A stretch of 64,000 nucleotides of DNA from positions 62,001 through 126,000 of the forward strand of contig JAVLUO010000003.1 in assembly GCA_031628995.1 (NCBI GenBank), in the 5' to 3' direction. The notes under the pieces were generated by a model, which saw nothing but the letters and a program-made list of their open reading frames with translations, had not been told where the DNA came from and did no database searches. The DNA is from Bacillota bacterium LX-D. GTDB lineage: Bacteria > Bacillota > DUOV01 > Zhaonellaceae. Shown piece by piece: positions 42,661 through 53,239 of the stretch. How positions within the stretch are numbered: the first letter of the stretch is position 1; every line of letters begins with the position of its first letter. The position numbers and the translations under genes are program-made.

Positions 42661-44635
42661 CACTTTCACCTGCCAGTTCTTCTGCAACTTTTAGAATATC
42701 TGGTTTTTGTTCTATGTAATATTTAGAGTTATCATCTTCTAGGCCAAATAGATATCCTCTGCCATGAGTAATCATATTAACCTCAAATGTAATATAATCG
42801 GCAATTGTATTTCTAAAATCCTCTTCAGATGGAATTTCATCATTAAAATAATAAAAAGAGTGTAGCCATTCATCATCAGGCTCAATGGTTGTTTTTACGC
42901 AGAATTTCGTTTCTGGCTCAATTCTATCAAACCATACATCAAGCAGATGTTGCTTTTTATCCTTTGCGCTTGCTGTTTCCACTAATCCTATATGTTTGGA
43001 TACTTCATATCCATCATTTTCAAAACTGATAAACTTGCATATTTTATCTTTGTGATGAGGCCTTCCCGCAGTAAATACGACAATACAAGGATTCGTACCT
43101 ACGCCGTAGAAAGTGTTTTTATTCAGAGTGATTACTCCTTCTAGAGTATGTTTTTTTAATATATTTCGTTTAATATTTCTTTCCTCTTTGGTTTTGCCCG
43201 TAACAGCACTTTGTGGCACAATAACTGCAACCCTACCATCTTCGACAATAGAATCTAATAAATGCTCTGTGAATGCAATCTCGTAAAGGTCAGGATTTTG
43301 TTTTGACCCTTGTGAATATGGCGGATTCATCATTCCTACAGTACAGCCTTTTTTCTGTAGCTTAGCAGGGTTTTGCTTCAAAAAATCTTCGTTCTCTAGG
43401 TTACTTTTCCCATCCCCTCGGAGAATCATATTTGTTGTAGCTATAGTAAACATATAGCTTTGGTCTTCAATGCCATGAAGTTGATTTTTTCTAATATTTA
43501 ACTTCTGAAAATCATCATCTGTTTGTTTCAACATATGGCTCATGGCTGCTATTAAAAATCCGGCTGTTCCACAGCAAGGATCCAAGACATTGTCTGTTGG
43601 CTTTAAATCTAGCAATTCACAAAACAATTCTGTTATATGTTTTGGTGTGAGTACAATTCCTAAACTTTGTCCATCTCCACCTGAATAACTCATAAACTCT
43701 CCGTAAAATCTTCCTAAGTAATCCTCTGAAGAACGATGGTATCTAATGCTTTGATAGATACTTTTATAGAGAAACTCAGTATAATGTTTCACTGGAGTTT
43801 TTCCAAGTGTAGGGTTTATCTGATTGATTTTTGCTGTATCCTTGATAACAGAAAACTGTCTCAATAATTTATCTTTTTTTACTTGTGGAGATACATTAGC
43901 ACGAGCTAGGTTATCTTCTATAGCTTTATATATCTTTGCTCCATCGGTTACGATTTTATCACCATTTAAGTTGTTTATATCAAAGTTTTTGTATTCCATT
44001 TCTCGAAGTGCAAGTAAAATACCCGAGACAATCAAAGGTTTATCCTTATCTTGAATACTGCCATAATTACGCAAATCTTCGTGAAGAGTAGCTGCGTCTT
44101 TTAGAATTTCAGTAGTTTCCTTTTCTTGGTCAGTGGCCTCTTTTAATATTTCCTTAATATAGTACTCATCAATATTTTCTTCTTTGAAAGATATAAATGT
44201 TTCTATTTCCGGTAGTTCTTTATAATTTAAGCGTTCATCTATAAAAATTGGCGTGATACGATGCCGCTTTTCATTTCCTGAAACTCCAATGGCGATAACT
44301 TTTTTATATGTAGTATTTTTTATGAGATGTTTGCCATAAAATAAAGCTCCATTAACTGCGTAATTAACATTACTTGAGGTATCCTCTTTAAGTAGATTTT
44401 GTTCGTCTCTTGCTACGTGAAATGACAAATCTGCTTTATCCTCGATAACGATTAAAAAGTCTTTTACTACACCTGTATATTCTGGAAAACCAACATTATT
44501 AGTTCCTGATTTTGATGCAGTTTTTAAGGCTCTATGTATTTCTTTAATATCGCTTCCTTGTGGAGTAAAGTAATCAAGATTTGCTTCTTTTAATAAATCA
44601 TAAACCCATAAGTCTGTGCTTGCTTCTTTTCTCAT
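42653..44635 (-). CDS. Fused restriction-methylase (BcgI-like type IIB/IIG R-M subunit)
   Basis: A 660-residue protein. Residues 351-360 (LDPCCGTAGF, SAM-binding motif I) and 437-440 (NPPY, motif IV) define an N6-adenine methylase of the HsdM class. The N-terminal 150 residues carry P51-E52, D59 and E65-D-K67, in the order PE-x6-D-x5-ExK, resembling the PD-(D/E)XK nuclease motif of type I R-subunits and BcgI-A-like enzymes. No separate hsdR is present. Together with the overlapping S subunit this looks like a self-contained type IIB/IIG system that methylates and cuts. Start ATG 44635 with AAGGAGTAC. Confidence 0.8.
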   Translation of the reverse strand: MRKEASTDLWVYDLLKEANLDYFTPQGSDIKEIHRALKTASKSGTNNVGFPEYTGVVKDFLIVIEDKADLSFHVARDEQNLLKEDTSSNVNYAVNGALFYGKHLIKNTTYKKVIAIGVSGNEKRHRITPIFIDERLNYKELPEIETFISFKEENIDEYYIKEILKEATDQEKETTEILKDAATLHEDLRNYGSIQDKDKPLIVSGILLALREMEYKNFDINNLNGDKIVTDGAKIYKAIEDNLARANVSPQVKKDKLLRQFSVIKDTAKINQINPTLGKTPVKHYTEFLYKSIYQSIRYHRSSEDYLGRFYGEFMSYSGGDGQSLGIVLTPKHITELFCELLDLKPTDNVLDPCCGTAGFLIAAMSHMLKQTDDDFQKLNIRKNQLHGIEDQSYMFTIATTNMILRGDGKSNLENEDFLKQNPAKLQKKGCTVGMMNPPYSQGSKQNPDLYEIAFTEHLLDSIVEDGRVAVIVPQSAVTGKTKEERNIKRNILKKHTLEGVITLNKNTFYGVGTNPCIVVFTAGRPHHKDKICKFISFENDGYEVSKHIGLVETASAKDKKQHLLDVWFDRIEPETKFCVKTTIEPDDEWLHSFYYFNDEIPSEEDFRNTIADYITFEVNMITHGRGYLFGLEDDNSKYYIEQKPDILKVAEELAGESDE

Positions 44636-44652
44636 AATTATAGTACTCCTTA

Positions 44653-44868
44653 CTATATATTTTCATTTTCCTTAATGTGTTCTACTATATCTCCAAAATC
44701 ACAATCGAGGACATCACATATTCGACTAAGAATACCAAGACTAACTACTTCATCACGACCCAGCTTTGTCATTGTATTTGGTGATATTTTTGCTTCTTTG
44801 CGTAAATCTGATTTGCTCATCTTTTTATCAATTAATAACTTCCATAATTTATTGTACGAAATCGCCAC
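44653..44868 (-). CDS. XRE/Cro family transcriptional regulator
   Basis: A 71-residue helix-turn-helix protein of the compact YozG-like group (YNKLWKLLIDKKMSKSDLRK, then ISPNTMTKLGRDE and ICDVLDCDFGDIVE). GTG 44868 is chosen because GGAGGGAG lies 5 nt upstream; a longer frame to 44931 runs through the promoter. It is the first gene of the defence operon, 18 bp before the methylase, and probably controls its own promoter and the timing of methylase and nuclease, like a C-protein. Confidence 0.85.
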   Translation of the reverse strand: MAISYNKLWKLLIDKKMSKSDLRKEAKISPNTMTKLGRDEVVSLGILSRICDVLDCDFGDIVEHIKENENI

Positions 44869-44902
44869 AACTTCTCCCTCCATAACTATATACTGTTCGT
44901 AT

Positions 44903-44931
44903 ATTATAACAATAAAATCGCAACTTTTCAA
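44903..44931 (-). promoter_or_regulatory. SigA-type promoter of the regulator/R-M operon
   Basis: TTGAAA, 17 bp, TATAAT on the minus strand, 35 bp upstream of the regulator's GTG. TCGCAA repeats at 44918-44923 and 44939-44944, 21 bp apart, flank the -35 box and may be the regulator's operator. Confidence 0.78.
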
Positions 44932-44944
44932 TAATTAGTCGCAA

Positions 44945-45730
44945 TAATATGCGATAACTTTGTTTTGTATTGCTATGTGATTCTAAGTGTCAAATCATTT
45001 TAATTTATCTTGACTTTACATTTTTAGTTTAGGTTTTATACTTCATTAATTTATTCGATCATTGCAATCCCATACTTTTAGACAAAAAAGTCGAAAAGTC
45101 TAATTGAAAAATCCAAAACTACAGCATTCAGCCTCCTTAAACTGAATACCACTTTCGCTCAAATTTGAGTAAAAACACAATCATTACAGTCGTCTTTACC
45201 TTAGAAAAAAGACAGGCTGTTTTTTTATTTTAAGGGTTCGAATCAATAGAATTCTTCGCTTATAGATGAGGAAGAAAAATATTTTTAGAAAATCCTCAAC
45301 TAATGTGTTCTACCAAGGCTATAAGGTGAGAGGAAAATACTTTGCATGACCTTCCGAGTTAGCTATTTACTGTGATATTAGCTAGGGGGTTAATAATTTC
45401 GGCTATTAGTAGAGGAAAGCAATTCACAGAAATATTTGTTCCGATACTCAAACTGTAGGTTTATGTCCTGTGGATGAGAGAGGAAATAGCATTCAAAACA
45501 TACTCTGCTGATTTACCTTTCTTATGAACTACAAATGAAAGCATAGTTTTTCTCTCACAGCTCCTTGACAACTGAATACCCCGAAATGCAAGAGATACTT
45601 CAAGCAGAATATGCCATGACGATAATTCCGAGCGTATTCCTTGAAAGATAACGAGGTTGTGTCAAACAAGGCAAACCCTCTGGAACCGTAGCGTTTCGGG
45701 TCATTTATAACAGGCAAGGAGGTGAAATAA
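44945..45730. other. About 790 bp without a gene, leader of the primase operon
   Basis: No ORF with a ribosome binding site was found. Short hairpin-prone stretches occur, for example AAAAGACAGGCTGTTTTTTT at 45205-45225 (terminator-like) and a structured region at 45640-45710. GGTTCGAATC at 45236 resembles a tRNA T-loop but no tRNA can be built around it. Regulatory or replication sequences, or deleted genes, are possible. Confidence 0.35.
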
Positions 45731-48055
45731 CTGAAAACAAAATATGATAACTTGCCACATGTGCTTAAAGATAAGCCACAGTTTTGCTGTTGGAAATATG
45801 AAGAACGAAATGGTAGAAAGACCAAAGTTCCTTATGACCCGGTAACAGGAAGAAGAGCAAAACCAGATCAGCCGAGTACTTTTAAAGAATTTAATTCAGC
45901 GGTATCGGCTGTTAGTAATTATGATGGCATCGGCTTATTAGTCGGTTATGACATATGTGTTATCGATTTAGATGATTGCTTTGATAGCAGCGGTAAGCTT
46001 AAGCCTATTGCCCAAAGTGTTGTAGACGGTTTTAGTGGTTGTTATATGGAACACAGTCCATCTGAAAAAGGGCTTCATATTTTCTTTAAGGCCACTGGCT
46101 ATGACTTTGACAAAACAAAATATTATATCAACAACAGAAAGCTGGGAGTTGAGGTCTATGTGGCTGGAGCGACTAATCGTTTTGTTACCGTAACGGGCAA
46201 TGTATTTGCAGATGGTGATATACCGGAGAAATCGAATGAGCTACAAATGATACTAGACAAGTTTATGCTACGTCCTACCCCTGTGAAGCAACTACTGGAT
46301 ACAGAAAGTCAATCCTATCTGTCTGACAAGTCTGTTATTGAGAAGGCTTTAAAATCGGCAAACGGAGAAAGGTTCAAAGCATTATGGCAGGGAGATACAT
46401 CTGGTTATGCTTCTGCCAGTGAAGCTGATTTGGCACTTTGCGGTATGCTGGCATTTTGGTGTGGCAGAGATGTTGGACAGATGGACAGACTTTTCCGAAA
46501 AAGCGGCTTAATGCGAGATAAATGGAATAGACTACAGTCCGGCAGTACTTATGGAATGATAACCATAGAAAAAGCAATCGCAAATGTTACCGAAATATAC
46601 AGACCGGGTGGTAAGCGTTCATCAGCTACAGAGGATTTTGGTGAATGCTCTCTTACTGACTTTAAGCCTGAGAGTAACGGTCGATACCCTTGGACAGATA
46701 TTGGGGCAAGCAGGCTGTTTGCTGATTATTATAAATCTTTTGCCCGCTATGTTCCTGAAAGGAAGATGTGGTTTTGCTATGAGAATGGCATTTGGATTCC
46801 CGATGTAGGGAATCTCAAAGTGATGGAAATGTGTAAATCATTGGCTAACCAACTGCTAACCTATGCTTTGACTATTCAGGATGAACATCAAAGAAAGGCG
46901 TACATTGACTATTGCCGAAAGTGGCAGTCAAGAAGATACCGAGAAACGGTGCTTAAGGATGCACAGAGCGTATATCCCATATCAATGGCTGAATTTGACC
47001 AAGACCCGCTTATGCTCAACTGTGCCAATGGGACGTTGTTTTTAATGTCTATGGATTTTCGTCCCCACAACAGCGAGGACAGACTCACAAAGATATCTGG
47101 TGTTAAATATGACCCAGAAGCAAAAAGCGAGCGATGGGATAGATTTATTCATGAGATTATGAGCGGTGATGAGGAAAAGGCAAAATTCCTCCAAAAAGCC
47201 TTTGGCTACAGCATCAGCGGAGACACTCGGTATGAATGCCTGTTTGTTCTTTATGGTGCTACAACTCGAAACGGTAAAGGTACGCTATGTGAGAGCATTC
47301 TTAAGGTATTAGGAAGTTATGGCTGTACCGCAAGGCCAGAGACTATCAGTCTGAAAAAGAACAATAACAGTTCAAGTCCAAGTGAAGATATTGCCCGGCT
47401 TGCAGGAGTACGCTTTGTGAATATCTCCGAACCTAGCAGAGGACTTGTCCTAAATGCTGCACAGGTAAAAAGCATGACGGGTGGTGACACCATCAACGCA
47501 AGGTTTCTCCATGAGAATTCTTTTGACTTTTCGCCAAAGTTTAAGCTGTATATCAACACTAATTATCTGCCCGTTATTACGGATATGACGCTGTTTTCCA
47601 GTGGCAGAGTGGTGATTATCCCTTTTGAACGACACTTTGATGAAAGCGAGCAGGATAAAAACCTAAAACGTGAATTCGCCAAACCGAAGAATCAGAGTGC
47701 TATCCTTAACTGGCTAATTGAAGGCTATCAGCTGTTAAAAAAGGAAGGCTTGACTTTACCTGATTCCGTTAAGACAGCAACGGAGGCTTATAAGCGTGAC
47801 AGCGACAAAATAGCATTATTTTTCGAGGATGCCTTGGAGGAAAGTCCTAATAGTGAGGTGCGGACATCCGAAGTGTATGCCCGGTATCAGCGTTGGTGCA
47901 GTGCCAATGGAAGTTATTCGGAGAATGCAAGAAACTTCAAACAAGCATTAACAGCTATCGCCCGTGTAGAACGGAAACGACCACGTTCTGGTGGTGGAAT
48001 GACCACAATGCTTATCGGATATAAGCTGACTGAAGAAGAATTTTTTCTTATTTAA
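45731..48055 (+). CDS. Phage/plasmid primase-helicase (P4/D5 family)
   Basis: A 774-residue replication protein. The N-terminal primase-polymerase-like domain (about residues 10-160) has FCCWKYEERNGRKTKVPYDP and YDICVIDLDDCFD (acidic catalytic pair); a D5_N-like region follows; the C-terminal superfamily-3 helicase has Walker A GATTRNGKGT (near residue 510) and FVNISEPSRG, TNYLPVITD. It would prime and unwind element DNA. Frame opens after TAA 45728; CTG 45731 sits 6-7 nt after AAGGAGGTG, so a CTG start is favoured; TTG 45752 is the next choice. Confidence 0.93.
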   Translation: MKTKYDNLPHVLKDKPQFCCWKYEERNGRKTKVPYDPVTGRRAKPDQPSTFKEFNSAVSAVSNYDGIGLLVGYDICVIDLDDCFDSSGKLKPIAQSVVDGFSGCYMEHSPSEKGLHIFFKATGYDFDKTKYYINNRKLGVEVYVAGATNRFVTVTGNVFADGDIPEKSNELQMILDKFMLRPTPVKQLLDTESQSYLSDKSVIEKALKSANGERFKALWQGDTSGYASASEADLALCGMLAFWCGRDVGQMDRLFRKSGLMRDKWNRLQSGSTYGMITIEKAIANVTEIYRPGGKRSSATEDFGECSLTDFKPESNGRYPWTDIGASRLFADYYKSFARYVPERKMWFCYENGIWIPDVGNLKVMEMCKSLANQLLTYALTIQDEHQRKAYIDYCRKWQSRRYRETVLKDAQSVYPISMAEFDQDPLMLNCANGTLFLMSMDFRPHNSEDRLTKISGVKYDPEAKSERWDRFIHEIMSGDEEKAKFLQKAFGYSISGDTRYECLFVLYGATTRNGKGTLCESILKVLGSYGCTARPETISLKKNNNSSSPSEDIARLAGVRFVNISEPSRGLVLNAAQVKSMTGGDTINARFLHENSFDFSPKFKLYINTNYLPVITDMTLFSSGRVVIIPFERHFDESEQDKNLKREFAKPKNQSAILNWLIEGYQLLKKEGLTLPDSVKTATEAYKRDSDKIALFFEDALEESPNSEVRTSEVYARYQRWCSANGSYSENARNFKQALTAIARVERKRPRSGGGMTTMLIGYKLTEEEFFLI

Positions 48056-48061
48056 ACACAG

Positions 48062-48150
48062 TGTAGCAGCTTGTAGCAAGAAAAACAGGTTATATAAAAA
48101 ATCGCTCTCGTATAGAGAGTTTAGTTTTTACCTGCTACATCTTGCTACAA
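48062..48150. repeat. Iteron-like inverted repeats behind the primase gene
   Basis: TGTAGCAG (48062-48069) and TTGTAGCAAG (48071-48080) are both repeated as exact reverse complements at 48132-48139 (CTGCTACA) and 48141-48150 (CTTGCTACAA). A small hairpin (CTCTCGTATAGAGAG) lies between. The arrangement could be the replication origin recognised by the primase-helicase, or a large terminator. Confidence 0.5.
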
Positions 48151-48328
48151 AGCTTAAAACCACAAAAAACACTGAAACAACCCCATGTGTTAATACCTGC
48201 CCCCTAGGGGAGGTCAAATCTCCACACCTTTACATTTGGACAACGGGCGTGGGACAACGCGTAAAAAAATGCGGTTTCAAACGGGGTATATACCCCACAA
48301 TCCATTTTAATTTAGGAGGTAAACGATT
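48151..48328. other. Primase-capsid junction without a gene
   Basis: No ORF. Contains palindromic bits (CCCCCTAGGGG near 48212, GGGGTATATACCCC near 48282). In complete phages HNH, terminase, portal and protease genes would lie here; their absence suggests deletion or a minimal design. Confidence 0.45.
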
Positions 48329-49228
48329 ATGGCAACATCAACAACTTATAATAGAGCGTTTTGGAATGTTATGAAAGGAAAAGAAGAAAACAATCAAAAT
48401 CTAAGCGAGGGCTTTGATAATGTAGGAGCCTATGTCGCACCAGATGAGTTCAGAGAAGGCTTTAACACTGCTTTGGCAAAGGAAAATATATTCCGCAGAT
48501 TTGCTACTGTTATCAATCTATCTTCTGCAGAAGGTAAAATTCAAGCGGTATCCTCAACGGGTACAGCAGATTGGGTTGAAGACGGAGATCCAATCCCCGA
48601 AAGTGCCGATACATTTACACAGTTTCTAGTGAAATCATACAAGCTGGCATCTCTTGTCAAACTAAACCGCTCATTCGTCACCGATATGAACTTTAATCTA
48701 GAAAAATATCTGATGGGTGATTTTGCGAAGCGTTTTGGCAAGGCTGAGGAAAATGCATTATTTAATGGAAATGGTACAACTCAGCCAACAGGTATCCTTA
48801 CAACAGACGCAGATGTAACTACAGCAGATAGTGCTACCATCTCTTTTGACGAGATTATCTCTCTGTATTTTTCATTAAAAGATGAATACCGCAATAACGC
48901 TGTGTTTATCATGCACGATAATACAGCCATGTTTCTTAGAACCCTTAAAGACACAAGCGGCAGTTATCTGTGGAATTCTTCAGATAACACCATCTTCGGA
49001 AAGCCTGTAGTTACCTCTCCATATATGCCTACAGTATCTGCAGGAGCAAAAAGCATTGTATTCGGAGATTTATCATACTACTGGCTGATTGAACGTCAGC
49101 CAATAACAATAAAGAAATTAAGTGAATTATATGCATTGCAGGGGCAGGTTGGCTTTTCTGCTTACGAGAGATTGGATGGCAAGCTAATTCAACCAGATGC
49201 TCTGAAAATATTACAAATAAAAGCTTAA
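48329..49228 (+). CDS. HK97-fold phage major capsid protein (short form)
   Basis: A 299-residue capsid protein. SEGFDNVGAYVAPDEFREGF begins the HK97 core; KSYKLASLVKLNRSFVTDMNFN, KAEENALFNGNGTTQPTGI and AVFIMHDNTAMFLRTLKD are typical internal segments, and LYALQGQVGFSAYERLDGKL ends the A-domain. The N-terminal scaffold (delta domain) of about 100 residues that many HK97-type proteins have is missing, and no protease or portal gene is adjacent. ATG with TAGGAGGT upstream. It may build the particle of a satellite element, or be a prophage remnant. Confidence 0.92.
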   Translation: MATSTTYNRAFWNVMKGKEENNQNLSEGFDNVGAYVAPDEFREGFNTALAKENIFRRFATVINLSSAEGKIQAVSSTGTADWVEDGDPIPESADTFTQFLVKSYKLASLVKLNRSFVTDMNFNLEKYLMGDFAKRFGKAEENALFNGNGTTQPTGILTTDADVTTADSATISFDEIISLYFSLKDEYRNNAVFIMHDNTAMFLRTLKDTSGSYLWNSSDNTIFGKPVVTSPYMPTVSAGAKSIVFGDLSYYWLIERQPITIKKLSELYALQGQVGFSAYERLDGKLIQPDALKILQIKA

Positions 49229-49303
49229 ATAATGGATTAGGCACTGGGTCATCAATTCTGCTCAGTGCCAGTTCCTTCAAATCATCGGACAGGAGGTCAC
49301 GAT

Positions 49304-49507
49304 ATGGAAAACCAAATTAACAGCCGCACAACCAAATCCGATATCGGAGGTACGGTCTATGTGGTGGAATCACGAATAAGTGATTCAGCAAAGGAAAGTG
49401 CATATTCCAAGCTGAAACGACTGATTACAGTCAACGCAAAAAGCCTTTCAAAGTTATCAGATAGTTCATATAAACCCACGGAAATCAACTCGACATCTTC
49501 AAGGTAG
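49304..49507 (+). CDS. tnpW: TnpW-family transposon-encoded protein
   Basis: A 67-residue protein resembling TnpW of clostridial Tn4451-type elements (IGGTVYVVESRISDSAKESA then YSKLKRLI). It commonly precedes large serine recombinases; the function is not established. Start ATG 49304 is chosen over an in-frame ATG at 49265 because AGGAGGT lies 7 nt upstream. It precedes the recombinase by 57 bp. Confidence 0.75.
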   Translation: MENQINSRTTKSDIGGTVYVVESRISDSAKESAYSKLKRLITVNAKSLSKLSDSSYKPTEINSTSSR

Positions 49508-51217
<1,710 letters not shown>

Positions 51218-51220
51218 ACG

Positions 51221-51264
51221 AAAAAACGGCATAGCCGAATATCAACGACTATGCCGAATTTTTT
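51221..51264 (+). terminator. Rho-independent terminator of the recombinase
   Basis: Stem AAAAAACGGCATAG / CTATGCCGAATTTTTT with a 14-nt loop, directly after the stop at 51217; symmetric A/T flanks allow function on both strands. Confidence 0.88.
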
Positions 51265-51301
51265 AGGAATTATAAATCCCTATCTGACCGCTCCAAATGG
51301 T

Positions 51302-51311
51302 GTCTTTTTTT
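51302..51311. repeat. Candidate right attachment core
   Basis: GTCTTTTTTT next to the rsmI 3' end, matching 39793-39802 in the abrB terminator. Joining the outer flanks would restore a normal abrB terminator next to rsmI. Confidence 0.3.
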
Positions 51312-51331
51312 TGCTTGCTGGGTTCTTTAGC

Positions 51332-52192
51332 TTATGCTTGATTTTTTTCCTTGGTAGCGATTACAGCTTGGTACAGCTCCCGTTTGGGGAGAGAGTATTT
51401 CTGGGCTAATTCCTTAAGTACTACTTTGCGATCTAAGCCTTGTGCTTCCATGCTAAAAATTTCTTCCACTATCTCTTGCAAATCTTTCTTTTCTGCTGCT
51501 ACAGGCACCTGTTCCCGCCCGGCTACAATTAATGTAAACTCTCCTTTTGGATCATGGTGTTGGTAATACTCTAGAAGTGACCCAATGGTACCCCTTTGTA
51601 CTTCCTCATACTTTTTCGTTATTTCCCTTGCTGCTGCAGCTTTTCGATCTCCCAAGCAAGTAAATAAGGAACTTAAGGTTTTTTTCAGGCGATGGGGAGC
51701 TTCATAAAAAATAAGAGTCCGTTCTTCTTGGCGGATTTGCTCCAGCCTAGCTTTTTTAACTTTTTCCTCTCGCGGCAGGAAACCTTCAAAAGCATAGCGA
51801 TCAGTTGGCAGGCCCGATACCACTAAGGCTGCAATAGATGCAGAAGGTCCCGGAATAGGAATCACCTGAATGCCCTGCTCTTGGGCCATTACCACTAAGT
51901 CATATCCTGGGTCGGAAATACCCGGCATCCCCGCATCTGTAATTAAGGCAATGTTTTGTCCTTGCAAAAGCTGCTCTATTAAAATAGGTCCTTTTGCTTT
52001 TTGGTTATGTTGAAAGTAGCTAGTTAAGGGAGTGTGAATATCGTAGTGAGTTAATAATTTCCGGCTGTGTCTTGTGTCTTCAGCTGCAATTAAATCAACC
52101 TCTTGTAATACTTTGACGGCCCTAAAGGTCATGTCTTCCAGGTTTCCTATAGGGGTGCCAACCAAATACAAGGATCCTGCTTTCTTTTCCAT
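51332..52192 (-). CDS. rsmI: 16S rRNA (cytidine1402-2'-O)-methyltransferase
   Basis: RsmI (YabC/YraL) methylates C1402 in the decoding centre. The 286-residue product has the tetrapyrrole-methylase-like fold: SLYLVGTPIGNLEDMTFRA, AAEDTRHSRKLL, ITDAGMPGISDPGY, IPIPGPSASIAALVVSGLPT and FYEAPHRLKKTL. Full length. It follows trmN6 by 18 bp. In Bacillus it is next to abrB; the mobile element now separates them. Confidence 0.97.
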   Translation of the reverse strand: MEKKAGSLYLVGTPIGNLEDMTFRAVKVLQEVDLIAAEDTRHSRKLLTHYDIHTPLTSYFQHNQKAKGPILIEQLLQGQNIALITDAGMPGISDPGYDLVVMAQEQGIQVIPIPGPSASIAALVVSGLPTDRYAFEGFLPREEKVKKARLEQIRQEERTLIFYEAPHRLKKTLSSLFTCLGDRKAAAAREITKKYEEVQRGTIGSLLEYYQHHDPKGEFTLIVAGREQVPVAAEKKDLQEIVEEIFSMEAQGLDRKVVLKELAQKYSLPKRELYQAVIATKEKNQA

Positions 52193-52210
52193 TAAAATTT
52201 GCCCACCATC

Positions 52211-52948
52211 CTACATGTTTTTTCCGTTAAAGATGTTCTGCATTTCTAAAGAATATTGACCAAAATCATCGTACACAAAGAGAGGAGATAGTATTTTTAA
52301 GGTTTGGACTGTTCCTTTAACTGCTTCTAATAAAAACATAGTTGCTTCCTGTCCCTGCTTAGGATGAACAAATTTAAGCCTGGTAGGCTGCAATTTATAA
52401 TCTGAAAGTAATTTAAATAACTCAACTAGCCTTTCGGGACGATGAATAATAGCCAAGGAGCCTTTGGATTTTAGTAAACGGGAACCTTTAGCAACTATGT
52501 CCGCCAAAGAACATTTTATTTCATGCCTGGCAATAGCTTGACTCTCTCCCTGGCAAACCTTACCCGTATCCAGCTTAAAGAAAGGTGGATTAGAGATGAC
52601 TAAATCCCATTTGCCATTATAGGCGCTGGGAATTTCATTTAGATCTTGGTGCCAAATCTGAATGGCTTTTTCCTGCTGATTAAGGGCAACGCTTTTTTTA
52701 GCTAAGGTAGCCAAAGATTCTTGAATTTCTATGCCTAAGATGTGAATATCCCTCGCCCTAGTTGTTAGCAGCAAGGGAATTACGCCGCTGCCTGTCCCTA
52801 AATCAATAATTTTAAAACCCGGTTTCACTGAAGCAAACCGGGCTAAAAGTACTGCGTCCAAAGAAAAACGATAGCCATACTGAGGTTGTAAGATGAGCAT
52901 GCCATTTTCCGTTAGTTTTTCCAATTTTGCTTGATCACAAGTCTCCAT
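52211..52948 (-). CDS. trmN6: tRNA1(Val) (adenine37-N6)-methyltransferase / YabB-like
   Basis: A 245-residue SAM-dependent methylase: GYRFSLDAVLLARFA, IDLGTGSGVIPLLL (motif I), and the N6-adenine NPPF motif in VISNPPFFK. This is the Bacillus YabB position in the yabA-yabB-rsmI order. Homologues modify A37 of tRNA1-Val; the exact target here is inferred. ATG with AGGAGG upstream. Confidence 0.92.
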   Translation of the reverse strand: METCDQAKLEKLTENGMLILQPQYGYRFSLDAVLLARFASVKPGFKIIDLGTGSGVIPLLLTTRARDIHILGIEIQESLATLAKKSVALNQQEKAIQIWHQDLNEIPSAYNGKWDLVISNPPFFKLDTGKVCQGESQAIARHEIKCSLADIVAKGSRLLKSKGSLAIIHRPERLVELFKLLSDYKLQPTRLKFVHPKQGQEATMFLLEAVKGTVQTLKILSPLFVYDDFGQYSLEMQNIFNGKNM

Positions 52949-52960
52949 CTGCTAAACCTC

Positions 52961-53239
52961 CTAACTGCGCTGTAAAAAACCCAGACAAAATAAACAATCT
53001 TCGCCATCGGTTCTAGCCCTGGCAAAATGGGCCGGGCAAATATGAAAGCCTTCTTCATAAAGTCGTGCTAAATTATCATAGCCTTCCCCCGGCACTTGGC
53101 TTTTTTTGGCATATAGTTCTGCCCTTAGCTGGGTATTTTGATCCTCTAGAGCATAGACCCGCATTTTTAGTTCCCTAACTTCGTCCAATATGGAAGCTAT
53201 TTTTTTTTCTAGCTCAATCACAGTTTCCGTCAGCTTCAT
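52961..53239 (-). CDS. yabA: DNA replication initiation-control protein YabA
   Basis: A 92-residue protein with an N-terminal coiled coil ([21 protein letters not shown] ...) and a C-terminal zinc site ([25 protein letters not shown]: Cys/His then CxxC). YabA binds DnaA and DnaN and limits initiation in Bacillus. Start ATG 53239 (GGAGG 8 nt upstream) lies within yaaT, overlapping it by 26 bp. Slightly shorter than Bacillus YabA, as usual in Clostridia. Confidence 0.9.
   Translation of the reverse strand: MKLTETVIELEKKIASILDEVRELKMRVYALEDQNTQLRAELYAKKSQVPGEGYDNLARLYEEGFHICPAHFARARTDGEDCLFCLGFLQRS

Noticed and set aside
45236-45245. GGTTCGAATC resembling a tRNA T-loop, as a possible tRNA or attachment site
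   Set aside because: No acceptor stem, D-arm or anticodon arm can be assembled upstream, and no second copy marks an element end.
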